From: Lachnospiraceae bacterium UBA3401
GTDB taxonomy: Bacteria > Bacillota > Clostridia > Lachnospirales > Lachnospiraceae
Assembly: GCA_002358575.1 (NCBI GenBank)
Contig: DEPD01000111.1
Location: forward strand, 3,890 to 67,889
Direction: 5' to 3'
Length of the DNA: 64,000 bases
Shown here: in pieces, positions 18,336 to 26,119 of the stretch
How positions within the stretch are numbered: the stretch's first letter is position 1
Layout: every line of letters begins with the position of its first letter
Translations under genes and position numbers: made by a program
The notes under the pieces: generated by a model
What the model was told of the DNA's origin: nothing
Seen by the model: the letters and a program-made list of their open reading frames with translations, nothing else
Databases searched by the model: none

Positions 18336-19232
18336 TTAATATGTGCTTAAAGCATTGTATATCTTTATCTCAACCCGTCTGTTTTTTGCTCTGCCCTCCG
18401 GCGTTGTGTTGTCCGCAATTGGCATATACTCTCCTCTGCCAGAATGCTTCACAGTTGCTGGGTCAAGCGCAGTATTGTCCTTCAGATAATTGAAAACTGC
18501 AAGTGCTCTGTAGCTGCTGAGCACATCATTGTTCTCATACCTGCCGCCATTTAGCGGAACGGAATCTGTGTGTCCTTCAATCTCAATCCCCGAATCTGCA
18601 TATTTTGTGAGCAGAACTCCAATTTTATCCAGAACAGGTATTGCATCCGACTTGATATCCGCTCTTCCCGAATCAAACAGAAATGCTCCATTTAATGTAA
18701 GTGTAACAAAATCTGCATCAAAATCCACATCCACTCTATCTTCCATCATACTTTCTTTTAGTGCTTCCTCCATTTTCTCCGCAAGATCTTCAGAAAGCTT
18801 CATTTTCTCTTCTTCCAACTCACCAAGGGTCTCCATCAGCGACTCAACTTCTTCTTTTGTCATATCAAGCTGCGCCGCTGCCTCCTGCAATTTCTCTGCC
18901 GTGGCACCGCCATTTTTGGTGGGGTCGGGACTTTTAGAATCCGAATCAGCAGTCTTACCGCTGGTATTTATGTACTCATCAAGCATATTGAGCTGACTAA
19001 CACCATTACTTACTAAAATGCCATCACCGATAGCCTTCGAACCTGCTTTAAAAATACTGATTGTAGACTGAAACGACCTTGCAACTTCCTCAAACTTAGC
19101 AGCATCCACTTCCGACATAGAAAACAGCAGTACGAAGAAACACATCAGCAGTGTCATCATGTCAGAGAAGGTAGACATCCACGGTGCGGGGGTTCCAGGT
19201 GGGAGTTTGAACTCTTCTTTTTTCTTTGCCAT
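18336..19232 (-). CDS. motB: Flagellar motor stator protein MotB
   Basis: MotB anchors the stator to peptidoglycan and carries the proton-binding Asp. The 298-residue protein has a membrane helix with that Asp in STFSDMMTLLMCFFVLLFS. A coiled, Glu/Lys-rich region (about 105-155) precedes the C-terminal OmpA-like peptidoglycan-binding domain with IEIEGHTDSVPLNGG and GRAKNRRVEIKI. Its start overlaps the motA stop by one base. Confidence 0.96.
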   Translation of the reverse strand: MAKKKEEFKLPPGTPAPWMSTFSDMMTLLMCFFVLLFSMSEVDAAKFEEVARSFQSTISIFKAGSKAIGDGILVSNGVSQLNMLDEYINTSGKTADSDSKSPDPTKNGGATAEKLQEAAAQLDMTKEEVESLMETLGELEEEKMKLSEDLAEKMEEALKESMMEDRVDVDFDADFVTLTLNGAFLFDSGRADIKSDAIPVLDKIGVLLTKYADSGIEIEGHTDSVPLNGGRYENNDVLSSYRALAVFNYLKDNTALDPATVKHSGRGEYMPIADNTTPEGRAKNRRVEIKIYNALSTY

Positions 19233-20023
19233 TAAGCTTCACCTCCACCGCCTTCTTGAGAAGGTCTCTCGCTCGGCGACAGGAATGATTTTAATTTCTC
19301 CTCGATTACACGCGGGTTTTCACCTGCCTGTATTGACAGCAGACCTTCAATCATAATCTCTTTTGACTGCATCTCAACTGCATTGTTTGCCTGCAGCTTG
19401 TTCGATGTTGGGGTACATATCCAGTTTGCAAGAATAGAACCATAGAATGTTGTGATCAAAGCAACACCCATTTTCGGTCCGATAGAGGAAGGATCAGACA
19501 TATTATTTAACATACAAATCAATCCAACCAATGTACCAATCATACCCCATGCGGGACCCATGGCACCCAGAGAATCCCAAAAACCTGATCGCAATTTATG
19601 ACGGTCATTAATGCTGTTTAATTCTGTCTCTAGAATTCCCCGTACCAACTCTGGGTCTGTACCATCGACAATCAGCATAATACCTTTTTTCATAAATTCG
19701 TCATCCAAGTTTCCAGCCGCTTCCTCCAGAGAAAGAAGCCCTTCTTTTCTTGCAATGTTGGACAGTTCTATAATCTTTGTAATCATCTCTGGAACATTGA
19801 CGCTCACTGGCTTGAAAATCAACGCAATACTCTTCATACCACCAACAAAGTTTGCCATGCTTACCGACATCATTGTCGCAAAGAAAGAACCGCCAAAAGT
19901 AATAAGTGCTGACGGCAAATTTAGAAAGTAATTAATTCCACCAATGCCACCTGCCGAGTCTATCATACCATACACCACCAGAACGATACACACAATCATT
20001 CCTACCAAAGACGCTAAATCCAC
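19232..20023 (-). CDS. motA: Flagellar motor stator protein MotA
   Basis: MotA forms the proton channel with MotB. There are four membrane helices and the cytoplasmic loop with the rotor-contacting charged residues. The conserved text GAMGPAWGMIGTLVGLICML and GPKMGVALITTFYGSILAN includes the two channel prolines. The frame runs to ATG 20050, but GTG at 20023 (MDLASLVGMIVC) gives the usual MotA N-terminus, with a GGGG ribosome site nine bases upstream (263 residues). A promoter and a perfect CodY-box match lie directly upstream. Confidence 0.95.
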   Translation of the reverse strand: MDLASLVGMIVCIVLVVYGMIDSAGGIGGINYFLNLPSALITFGGSFFATMMSVSMANFVGGMKSIALIFKPVSVNVPEMITKIIELSNIARKEGLLSLEEAAGNLDDEFMKKGIMLIVDGTDPELVRGILETELNSINDRHKLRSGFWDSLGAMGPAWGMIGTLVGLICMLNNMSDPSSIGPKMGVALITTFYGSILANWICTPTSNKLQANNAVEMQSKEIMIEGLLSIQAGENPRVIEEKLKSFLSPSERPSQEGGGGEA

Positions 20024-20085
20024 TTTTACACACCCCTTTTTCATAGGCATAGTTACTCTCTATACCCTTTTTTCTCCATAGTTAT

Positions 20086-20114
20086 ATAATACTTTAAGGT
20101 TACATAAATTGCAA
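20086..20114 (-). promoter_or_regulatory. Sigma-A-type promoter of motA-flhB block
   Basis: On the minus strand TTGCAA (20109-20114) and TATTAT (20086-20091) are separated by 17 bases. It lies in the 138-base gap between flbD and motA and starts the block motA to flhB. Confidence 0.75.
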
Positions 20115-20115
20115 C

Positions 20116-20130
20116 AATTTTCTGAAAATT
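20116..20130. promoter_or_regulatory. CodY box, exact consensus, next to motA -35
   Basis: AATTTTCTGAAAATT matches the published CodY consensus AATTTTCWGAAAATT at all 15 positions. It ends one base above the -35 hexamer of the motA promoter. A functional codY gene is at 36030-36815. Binding here could control motor, switch and export-gate genes. Confidence 0.85.
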
Positions 20131-20188
20131 TTCTTATATTTTCTTAATTTGCTACATTATACATTTTATTTAAGCGGCTTTTTGCGCT

Positions 20189-20410
20189 TTATTCTTCGGT
20201 GTTTTCGAAGCTTTCTATATCCGCTGTTTTCGCAAAATATTCCTGCCTTGTTAATTTTACTAGATTTTTGATCTCATGTCTACTTTCTTTTATAATTATT
20301 TTTTTGCCGTCAGTTAACGTAATAACAGTATCGGGTGTCTCCTCGACCGTTTCAATCAAACTGGTATTTACCAAAATCTTAACACCATTAATCTTTGTCA
20401 CCTCAATCAT
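20189..20410 (-). CDS. flbD: Flagellar protein FlbD family
   Basis: This 73-residue protein is one small FlbD domain (MIEVTKINGVKILVNTSLIE, then TVITLTDGKKIIIKES). FlbD proteins of this short type lie next to motA in many Firmicutes and spirochaetes. Their function is not established. It starts one base after the glycosyltransferase stop. Confidence 0.9.
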   Translation of the reverse strand: MIEVTKINGVKILVNTSLIETVEETPDTVITLTDGKKIIIKESRHEIKNLVKLTRQEYFAKTADIESFENTEE

Positions 20411-20411
20411 T

Positions 20412-21518
20412 TTAGCCCATTACCCCCTCTCCCTCAAAAGTAATCTTTTTGCCATGCTGCCTGCCAAATTCTGCAAGCTTTATTTTGTATTGCTCAAACT
20501 TATCTGTCTGACCTGTCTCGCGATAGATTGCAAAAATCCTAGTGTACGCATCAAAGACATCCTCACCAAGCTGCTCAAAATCTGCCGCGTCTGTAATACC
20601 TGTTAAAAATCCAATCGCAGTTCCATAATCTCTACACATATATGCTGCTTTTCCAAAAAGATACCGAAGTCTTGTCGTTCTAAGATATTCTCTATTCATA
20701 TCAAGCAGCCGATATGCATCCTGTGCATTCTCTATTTTCATTAGACAATCCGCATAGGATTCCAAACAAGCGTTCAAAAACTTTTTCTCCGCATTCCCAT
20801 TGACTGCAAGGCAGGTGTCATATGCCTCAATCGCCTTCTCGTAATCTCCTAATACATTATAGGACTGTCCTATCTGAAAATAAACATAGTCGTCCATCTC
20901 CGAAACTTCCCCGACAGAATCTAATAAAAGTTTTAGATTTCTCTCTTGTTTTTTCCTCATTTCCTGCTGTGGAATATCATAGCCATAATGCTTTACCACA
21001 ATTGGCAGATGAAATGTCTCCAAGGTAATTTCATTATAATGAAAGAACTGTTTTGGGGTAATCTGCTCATGAATGCGAAAACGGTACTCATAATAATTTC
21101 TATTATAAAATCGTGGAACTTCCTCCAGTTGAATGCCTTCTTTTTGAATTCCGCCCTCTACAGTAGTGTGAACATTGTGAATCTCTAACACACCAACATT
21201 TTTCGGATATTTCTGCATGCAGGTGCGCAGCTTCGCCACGTCCAGATCCTGCACATACTCATCACAGTCAAGAATCAATATCCAATTATTCGATGCCTTT
21301 GAGACTGCAAAATTTCTCGCTGCACTAAAATCATCACACCATGCAAAATCATATAGATGATTGGTATATTTCGCTGCAATTTCCTTTGTTCTGTCCGTGG
21401 AGCCCGTATCTACCACCACAATCTCCATATTATACCGCAAAAGCTTTTTGAGACATTGTTCTATGTACTTTTCTTCATTTTTTGCAATCATACACACACT
21501 GACTGGTAATCTTGCCAT
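20412..21518 (-). CDS. Glycosyltransferase family 2 with C-terminal TPR region
   Basis: The N-terminus is a GT-A fold transferase of family 2: VSVCMIAKNEEKYIEQCLKK, EIVVVDTGSTDRTKEIA, and the metal-binding DxD-type motif ILDCDEYV at about 85. The C-terminal half (about 205-360) is helical with TPR-like units such as YVYFQIGQSYNVLGDYEKAI. This layout resembles SunS-like transferases that act on protein side chains. Its position in the flagellar cluster next to flbD suggests glycosylation of flagellin or another surface protein, but no acceptor is identified. The 368-residue gene has its own promoter and a hairpin-rich leader. Confidence 0.85.
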   Translation of the reverse strand: MARLPVSVCMIAKNEEKYIEQCLKKLLRYNMEIVVVDTGSTDRTKEIAAKYTNHLYDFAWCDDFSAARNFAVSKASNNWILILDCDEYVQDLDVAKLRTCMQKYPKNVGVLEIHNVHTTVEGGIQKEGIQLEEVPRFYNRNYYEYRFRIHEQITPKQFFHYNEITLETFHLPIVVKHYGYDIPQQEMRKKQERNLKLLLDSVGEVSEMDDYVYFQIGQSYNVLGDYEKAIEAYDTCLAVNGNAEKKFLNACLESYADCLMKIENAQDAYRLLDMNREYLRTTRLRYLFGKAAYMCRDYGTAIGFLTGITDAADFEQLGEDVFDAYTRIFAIYRETGQTDKFEQYKIKLAEFGRQHGKKITFEGEGVMG

Positions 21519-21534
21519 ATTTGTAAGTCACTCC

Positions 21535-21616
21535 CCTCGTACTTTTTCGTACACCCAAATGCGCACCCTTTCGCATTTTGTGTGCAAACATACAGGGCGG
21601 TTTTTGCCGCCCCGCA
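21535..21616 (-). promoter_or_regulatory. Three-hairpin leader upstream of the glycosyltransferase
   Basis: In transcript order, GGGCGG-CAAAAA-CCGCCC forms a perfect six-base stem. A longer stem follows between ACACAAAATGCG and CGCATTTGGGTGT, with a small bulge. The last is GTAC-GAAAAA-GTAC, just above the ribosome site. No run of T follows the first hairpin, so it is not a plain terminator. It does not match a riboswitch class that I recognise. Confidence 0.5.
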
Positions 21617-21679
21617 GTCCAAATCATATCTTTCTAAAAATTTTATATTCCATATAAGAAGCTATCTTTGTTTTTTATA

Positions 21680-21708
21680 AGTATAACACATATCCTGAAC
21701 AATGAAAA
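21680..21708 (-). promoter_or_regulatory. Extended -10 promoter of glycosyltransferase-flbD
   Basis: The minus strand has TTTTCA (21703-21708), a 17-base spacer and TATACT (21680-21685) preceded by TGT, an extended -10 element. It would give a leader of about 155 bases with the three hairpins at 21535-21616. Confidence 0.55.
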
Positions 21709-21728
21709 GACAAACTAGTCAAAATCTT

Positions 21729-21916
21729 CTCACCTTCGTAACAGTTCAGCCTTCGGCTTCCTATTACGGGCATCAAGCCATGCAAAACCACTTTGTGGTG
21801 TCAAAGCCATTGTACCATGGTTTGATGCATTTCAACCACTACGCTATTTCACGTGGCTTATAAACCATAATTTGCAGCAAGTGCAAAGTTCTAAAGCTGA
21901 ATTGTAACTCACCTTC
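21729..21916. mobile_element. MITE-like palindromic element with 9-bp flanking direct repeats
   Basis: CTCACCTTC occurs at 21729-21737 and again, in the same direction, at 21908-21916. The 170 bases between end in imperfect inverted repeats (GTAACAGTTCAGCCTT at the left; the complement of the right end reads TTACAATTCAGCTTT). Inner palindromes include ACCACTTTGTGGT and CAAAGCCAT paired with ATGGTTTG. It has no reading frame of note. The pattern fits a non-autonomous transposable element with a 9-bp target duplication. Confidence 0.65.
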
Positions 21917-21979
21917 CCATATAAAATCAGAGCGTAAGCCATATGATAGACTTGCGCCCCGATAATGCCTACTATTTAG

Positions 21980-22171
21980 TTATTCTTTAATCTTATCAAT
22001 ATCTGTTAAATTAACACCTAAAGACGTTAAAACAGCTTTTAATGAAAGATAGTCATTTTTTAAACCTTCATATGTCTCAAAAGCGTTTTCTTTCTTTGCG
22101 TTTTTCATATGAGCTTGTACTTTCTGAAAATCTTGCACGGTTCTTTCAACAATTTCTGCACTATTAGGCAT
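21980..22171 (-). CDS. Short helical protein of unknown function
   Basis: The 63-residue acidic/basic helical protein (MPNSAEIVERTVQDFQKV, ending GVNLTDIDKIKE) has no recognised domain. It has an excellent ribosome site (AGGAGGTGAT) and its own predicted promoter at 22220-22248. It is isolated between the flgE terminator and the MITE-like element, so it may be a monocistronic gene. Confidence 0.7.
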   Translation of the reverse strand: MPNSAEIVERTVQDFQKVQAHMKNAKKENAFETYEGLKNDYLSLKAVLTSLGVNLTDIDKIKE

Positions 22172-22219
22172 ACTGTATCACCTCCTATTATTATGAGATA
22201 CGTTTCTTTTATTATTTAT

Positions 22220-22248
22220 AGTATATCATAATCGGGGAATAAAGTCTA
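22220..22248 (-). promoter_or_regulatory. Extended -10 promoter of the 63-residue protein
   Basis: TAGACT (22243-22248), a 17-base spacer and TATACT (22220-22225) with an upstream TGA form a good extended -10 promoter. It lies between the flgE terminator and the short gene. Confidence 0.6.
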
Positions 22249-22341
22249 TTACAATTTTGTAACTAAATCCTACACTCTTCTACTTAATTTATTTTTCTTC
22301 GTGAAACAGCCCTGGTACAACATTTGAATCAAGTAGAGAAG

Positions 22342-22373
22342 AAAAACAAACAGGGAATACGCTTCCCTGTTTG
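22342..22373 (-). terminator. Strong intrinsic terminator after flgE
   Basis: On the minus strand CAAACAGGGAA pairs perfectly with TTCCCTGTTTG (11 bp) around a five-base loop, followed by TTTTTC. It starts about 20 bases after the flgE stop and ends the flgB-flgE block. Confidence 0.93.
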
Positions 22374-22392
22374 TCTGTATTATCTTATATTA

Positions 22393-24453
22393 TTATCTCT
22401 TAAGATTTACAAGCTCCTCAAGGAGAGTATCTGAAGTGGTAATAATACGGCTGTTTGCCTGGAAACCTCTCTGTGTTGTAATCATATCCGTAAACTGCTG
22501 TGAAAGGTCTACATTGGACATCTCAAGCACACCACTGGTCATAACACCTGTACCACTTGCCTTAATATCAACAATAGAAGCATCGCCAGAACCGGCTGTT
22601 ACTTGGTAGAGGTTATCGCCAAAATTCTCAAGCCCCATAGCATTCGGGAATGTAGCTACACAAATCTGACCAAGCTTTCTGGACATACCATTGCTGTACA
22701 GTGCTGTCACAATACCATCTGTTCCAATAGAAACGCCTGACCTTGTACCAATCTTACGTCCATCTAACTTCTTGCCAGTAACAGAGGACTTGTTACCATT
22801 GTTGCCATTGGTAGTTCCTGACATGTCAATATCAATATTATCAAAATTATCGCCAAGCATACTTAAGTTGACGCTAAAAGATTTATTTCCTTCCTGTCCT
22901 ACATATTTAAACTCACCATTACTCGTATTATAGAACACATCCCAAGATGTTGTTCCACTATTAACCAGCGAATCAATATTGACACTTGCACCGGTTGCAT
23001 CTGTCATTCCTAACAATGTTATCTTAAAACTGCCCTTCTCAATAGTCTCCGTCTCTTTTGCTTCCTGCGTGGTATATGTGTTTGTAATAACACTCTCATT
23101 TCCTACTGCTACTAACAATCTGTTAATATCATTATATAAACTGCTTGGAATTGGTGCATCATTTGCCCCACCTTTTATCTCAGTAGTGCCAACCTTAAAT
23201 GTATAGTCTGTCTGTGAACTACCATTGTCATCCACATAAGTTTGTTGTAATGAAGTTACCGAAACTGTACCTGTACCAAGACTCGGCTTAACAGTACAAC
23301 TTGAAAATGCCCCATTTGTCGCCGTATCCGTATCATAAATATAATTGACAGCCTCCTGTGATATCTTGCTGACAACAACATTATCACTGAGAGGATATGT
23401 TGGCTTCGTTTTTGTAAAACCAATATCACCAGAAAATTCTACTGTGAGCAACCCTACATTTCTTAAAGCACTGTCTGGCAGTGTTGTTCCATTATATTTT
23501 GTATTTTGAATAAATGCCCCTAAACTGACTGTCACTGCACTGTCTTTCGTTCCAAGAACATGCCCATTACCAACGTTTTCAATTCCATATGCAGCTGAAC
23601 TCGATGTATCACCAGAAACATGTCTCCATATCGCTGCTTTCAAATCTTCCATCAATTCAGGGCTTGCTGAATCGGAAAGAATCCTTGTCTCACCATTAAC
23701 GGTATACTTGAATGTCAGCTTAGACGTATCCACTTTATAGATTGTATTACTTAATCCATATTCTTTTTCTCGATTTGTAATATCCCTTGTACCATTTGTC
23801 ACACTCTTTGTTGGCAAAATACCAAACTTAAGATTATATGCATATCCAGCCTTATCATATAAATCAACTGTTACCTGCTTACCTGTTTTGTTCTCAAGTT
23901 CACTATCATTGCTGTCTATAATGCCTGTAATCCTACCTAATGTTGTCGCGGCAGCTCCAAAGGTATCCTGCGCTGTTACATTAATCCCACCAACACTGCC
24001 TTGTACGATATCACCATTTTCATCAACGCCCCAGCCCTGCACAATATATCCTGTGCTCGCCATACAAAGGTTTCCAGCATCATCCACATCAAAAGACCCA
24101 TCTCTTGTATAGAATGTACTTGTACCGTCACTTACAACGAAGAATGCCTCTCCTGTAAGCTTTAAGTCAAATGGATTTCCTGTTGACTGGTTCGCGCCTT
24201 CCTGTGTGATGGTTGTGTTGATCGCTGCTGCCTTTACACCAAGACCAATCTGTCTAGGGTTTGTACCACCTGTTCCATTTGCTGAATTTGCCCCGGTCGC
24301 AGCCTGAGTTGTCTGATAAAGCATATCAGAGAAATTCATCTGCTTTGCCTTGAATGCAGTTGTGTTTACATTCGCAATATTATTACCAATAACGTCCATT
24401 CTTGTCTGATGTGTCCTAAGACCAGATACACCAGAATAAAGTGCTCTCATCAT
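22393..24453 (-). CDS. flgE: Flagellar hook protein FlgE
   Basis: FlgE polymerises into the hook that joins basal body and filament. The conserved N-terminus is MMRALYSGVSGLRTHQTRMD then GNNIANVNTTAFKAKQMNFSD. The C-terminus has FTDMITTQRGFQANSRII and ends EELVNLKR. The Ser/Thr/Gly/Asn-rich middle is variable. At 686 residues it is longer than typical enteric or Bacillus hook proteins, and the extra sequence is in this outer region. The frame extends to ATG 24501, but ATG 24453 follows AGGAGGT by about nine bases and fits the family. Confidence 0.96.
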   Translation of the reverse strand: MMRALYSGVSGLRTHQTRMDVIGNNIANVNTTAFKAKQMNFSDMLYQTTQAATGANSANGTGGTNPRQIGLGVKAAAINTTITQEGANQSTGNPFDLKLTGEAFFVVSDGTSTFYTRDGSFDVDDAGNLCMASTGYIVQGWGVDENGDIVQGSVGGINVTAQDTFGAAATTLGRITGIIDSNDSELENKTGKQVTVDLYDKAGYAYNLKFGILPTKSVTNGTRDITNREKEYGLSNTIYKVDTSKLTFKYTVNGETRILSDSASPELMEDLKAAIWRHVSGDTSSSAAYGIENVGNGHVLGTKDSAVTVSLGAFIQNTKYNGTTLPDSALRNVGLLTVEFSGDIGFTKTKPTYPLSDNVVVSKISQEAVNYIYDTDTATNGAFSSCTVKPSLGTGTVSVTSLQQTYVDDNGSSQTDYTFKVGTTEIKGGANDAPIPSSLYNDINRLLVAVGNESVITNTYTTQEAKETETIEKGSFKITLLGMTDATGASVNIDSLVNSGTTSWDVFYNTSNGEFKYVGQEGNKSFSVNLSMLGDNFDNIDIDMSGTTNGNNGNKSSVTGKKLDGRKIGTRSGVSIGTDGIVTALYSNGMSRKLGQICVATFPNAMGLENFGDNLYQVTAGSGDASIVDIKASGTGVMTSGVLEMSNVDLSQQFTDMITTQRGFQANSRIITTSDTLLEELVNLKR

Positions 24454-24562
24454 AATTAAGTGACCTCCTAAATCATATTTGCCGTAGATTTCTACCCTCA
24501 TCCGTCATTCCGAGGGATCAAGCCTCCTTAAAAGGTCCGGCCATTGTCTCTACATCCTGTAT

Positions 24563-24970
24563 TTAGATAATTACGGCACCATCAATATTTGTATAAATAT
24601 TCTCGTCTGCTTCTGTCTGATCCATCGCTGTAATGACTGTGTTGCTCTTTGTATTTACAATAAATGCAAGCTGATCGACGAGTACCAGTGAATCTCTGAT
24701 TCCCTTCTGACCTGCCTTTTTCATTCCGTCATTCAACCTTTCCAGTTGTTTTTCAGTCAGTTCAATCTTCCTGTCGTTCAGTCTGTTTGCCGCATGTTTT
24801 GAAAACTTTACTGCTTCTTTCGCTGATGTTCCCTGTGTCTGTTGTTTTTGCAGGATTTCTTCAAAGCTCATGCCCTGAGACGACTTATTTCCTGAATTGA
24901 CCTTCTGCTGTTTTAGATATTGATCCTGTAGCTGTTCAATGGAAAGGAACTGACTGTTGTTAATATTCAT
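24563..24970 (-). CDS. Flagellar operon protein, TIGR02530 (flg_new) family
   Basis: The 135-residue protein contains the family core VKFSKHAANRLNDRKIELTE, then LERLNDGMKKAGQKGIRDSL and LAFIVNTKSNTVITAMD. Members lie between flgD and flgE in many Firmicutes. The function is unknown; a small assembly or regulatory role is usual speculation. The gene starts about 40 bases after flgD and 60 bases above the flgE leader. Confidence 0.9.
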   Translation of the reverse strand: MNINNSQFLSIEQLQDQYLKQQKVNSGNKSSQGMSFEEILQKQQTQGTSAKEAVKFSKHAANRLNDRKIELTEKQLERLNDGMKKAGQKGIRDSLVLVDQLAFIVNTKSNTVITAMDQTEADENIYTNIDGAVII

Positions 24971-25009
24971 CCTGCATTCCCCCTCACCATAAAGCTTTCT
25001 GTTTTCAAA

Positions 25010-26104
25010 CTATGCAGTTTGCGTTTCGTCTGTATTGTCCGAATCACTTGTATTGTCTGCATTGTTCGTGCTGTCAGAATCCGCTGCATTCCCTGTGTTA
25101 TTCGTGCTGTCAGAATCTGTTGTACTGCCTGTATTATCAGAACCATTCGTATTGTCCGCATTTGTATTATCGGAACTATCTGTTTTATCCGAACCACTGG
25201 TATCGTCTGTATTTGCATTATCCGAATTGTCTGTCTTATCCGTTCCACTCGTCTTGTCAGAGTTATCTGTCTTATCTGTATCTTCCGTCTTATTTTCAGA
25301 ATCCTGTTCTGTCTTATCAGTACTTCCTGAACTTGAATTATTGGACAACAAATTCAATTTATCGATAATCGCATTCATCTTGGTATTGAAACTCTCCAGA
25401 ATATCATCGAGAGAAGTCTTATTCTCCTCTTCTTTTGAACTATCCTTAAACTCAATTCCCAAGTTTTCAAGTTCAATCTTCCACTGAGTAAATTTCTCCA
25501 TTTGATCTGCACCGTAGAATGCCATATAATTTTTCTCATAGTCATTCATAGTGTTATAAAAATCAAATGCACCTTGAATTACATTCTCATATGATTTATC
25601 TGCAAAAGCTACATCTGGCAGACTGTCAATCATTCCCTTAAAGGTACTGTACTTTCCATATGCCTGCGAGTACTCTGTGCTCACAACGGTATCCAAATCA
25701 CTAATGGAATACTTCGCATTGTCAATCACCAGCAATGGCTTACCATTCTCAATCTCAACGAAATCAACAATACCCTGTTTATAATTGACTTCTCCAGTAT
25801 CTGTACTTGTTGTCTTCACAATCACTTCTTTACCAATTAGTTCATTTGCTCTAAGTACATCAACCGCTTCTGCCATCTCACTCATCTTCTGAACCTGTGT
25901 AAATGTTGCATACTGTGAAACCCATTCTGTATTGCTCGTTGGTTCCAGCGGGTCTTGATTCTGCATCTCCGCCACCAGAAGCGTCAAAAACATATCACTG
26001 TCCACCGCATTTTTGTTTTTTTCGTTCTTTTTAAGAGAATCTCCAGATGTGGTATGTGTCTGTAAATTGCCCTTCTCATCAAATGGCGCAACTAAACTTC
26101 CCAT
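25010..26104 (-). CDS. flgD: Flagellar hook capping protein FlgD with repetitive acidic tail
   Basis: FlgD caps the growing hook. The N-terminal region is typical: DSDMFLTLLVAEMQNQDPLE and SQYATFTQVQKMSEM. A small beta domain follows (LIGKEVIVKTTSTDTGEV, SISDLDTVVS). Residues about 155-260 are helical. The last 90 residues are a low-complexity Asp/Ser/Thr/Asn/Lys tail with repeats such as TDKTDNSD. I do not see the usual Ig-like FlgD domain. The tail may be a flexible export signal-free extension or may be species-specific. It is 364 residues long. Confidence 0.9.
   Translation of the reverse strand: MGSLVAPFDEKGNLQTHTTSGDSLKKNEKNKNAVDSDMFLTLLVAEMQNQDPLEPTSNTEWVSQYATFTQVQKMSEMAEAVDVLRANELIGKEVIVKTTSTDTGEVNYKQGIVDFVEIENGKPLLVIDNAKYSISDLDTVVSTEYSQAYGKYSTFKGMIDSLPDVAFADKSYENVIQGAFDFYNTMNDYEKNYMAFYGADQMEKFTQWKIELENLGIEFKDSSKEEENKTSLDDILESFNTKMNAIIDKLNLLSNNSSSGSTDKTEQDSENKTEDTDKTDNSDKTSGTDKTDNSDNANTDDTSGSDKTDSSDNTNADNTNGSDNTGSTTDSDSTNNTGNAADSDSTNNADNTSDSDNTDETQTA
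25020..25310. repeat. Degenerate short tandem repeats in the 3' end of flgD
   Basis: The DNA encoding the FlgD tail is built from degenerate 9-18-base units. Examples are near-identical copies of TTCGTGCTGTCAGAATC (about 25060 and 25107) and many TATTGTC/TATTATC words. It keeps the reading frame. Length variation between strains is likely. Confidence 0.75.
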
Positions 26105-26119
26105 ATGTTCACCTCTCTT

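Noticed and set aside
22119..22133. TACTTTCTGAAAATC, 12/15 match to the CodY consensus
   Set aside because: It is inside the 63-residue coding region and not at a promoter, so it is likely to be chance.
25012..25487. Several plus-strand frames over the flgD tail
   Set aside because: They arise from the short repeats read antisense; flgD on the minus strand explains the DNA.
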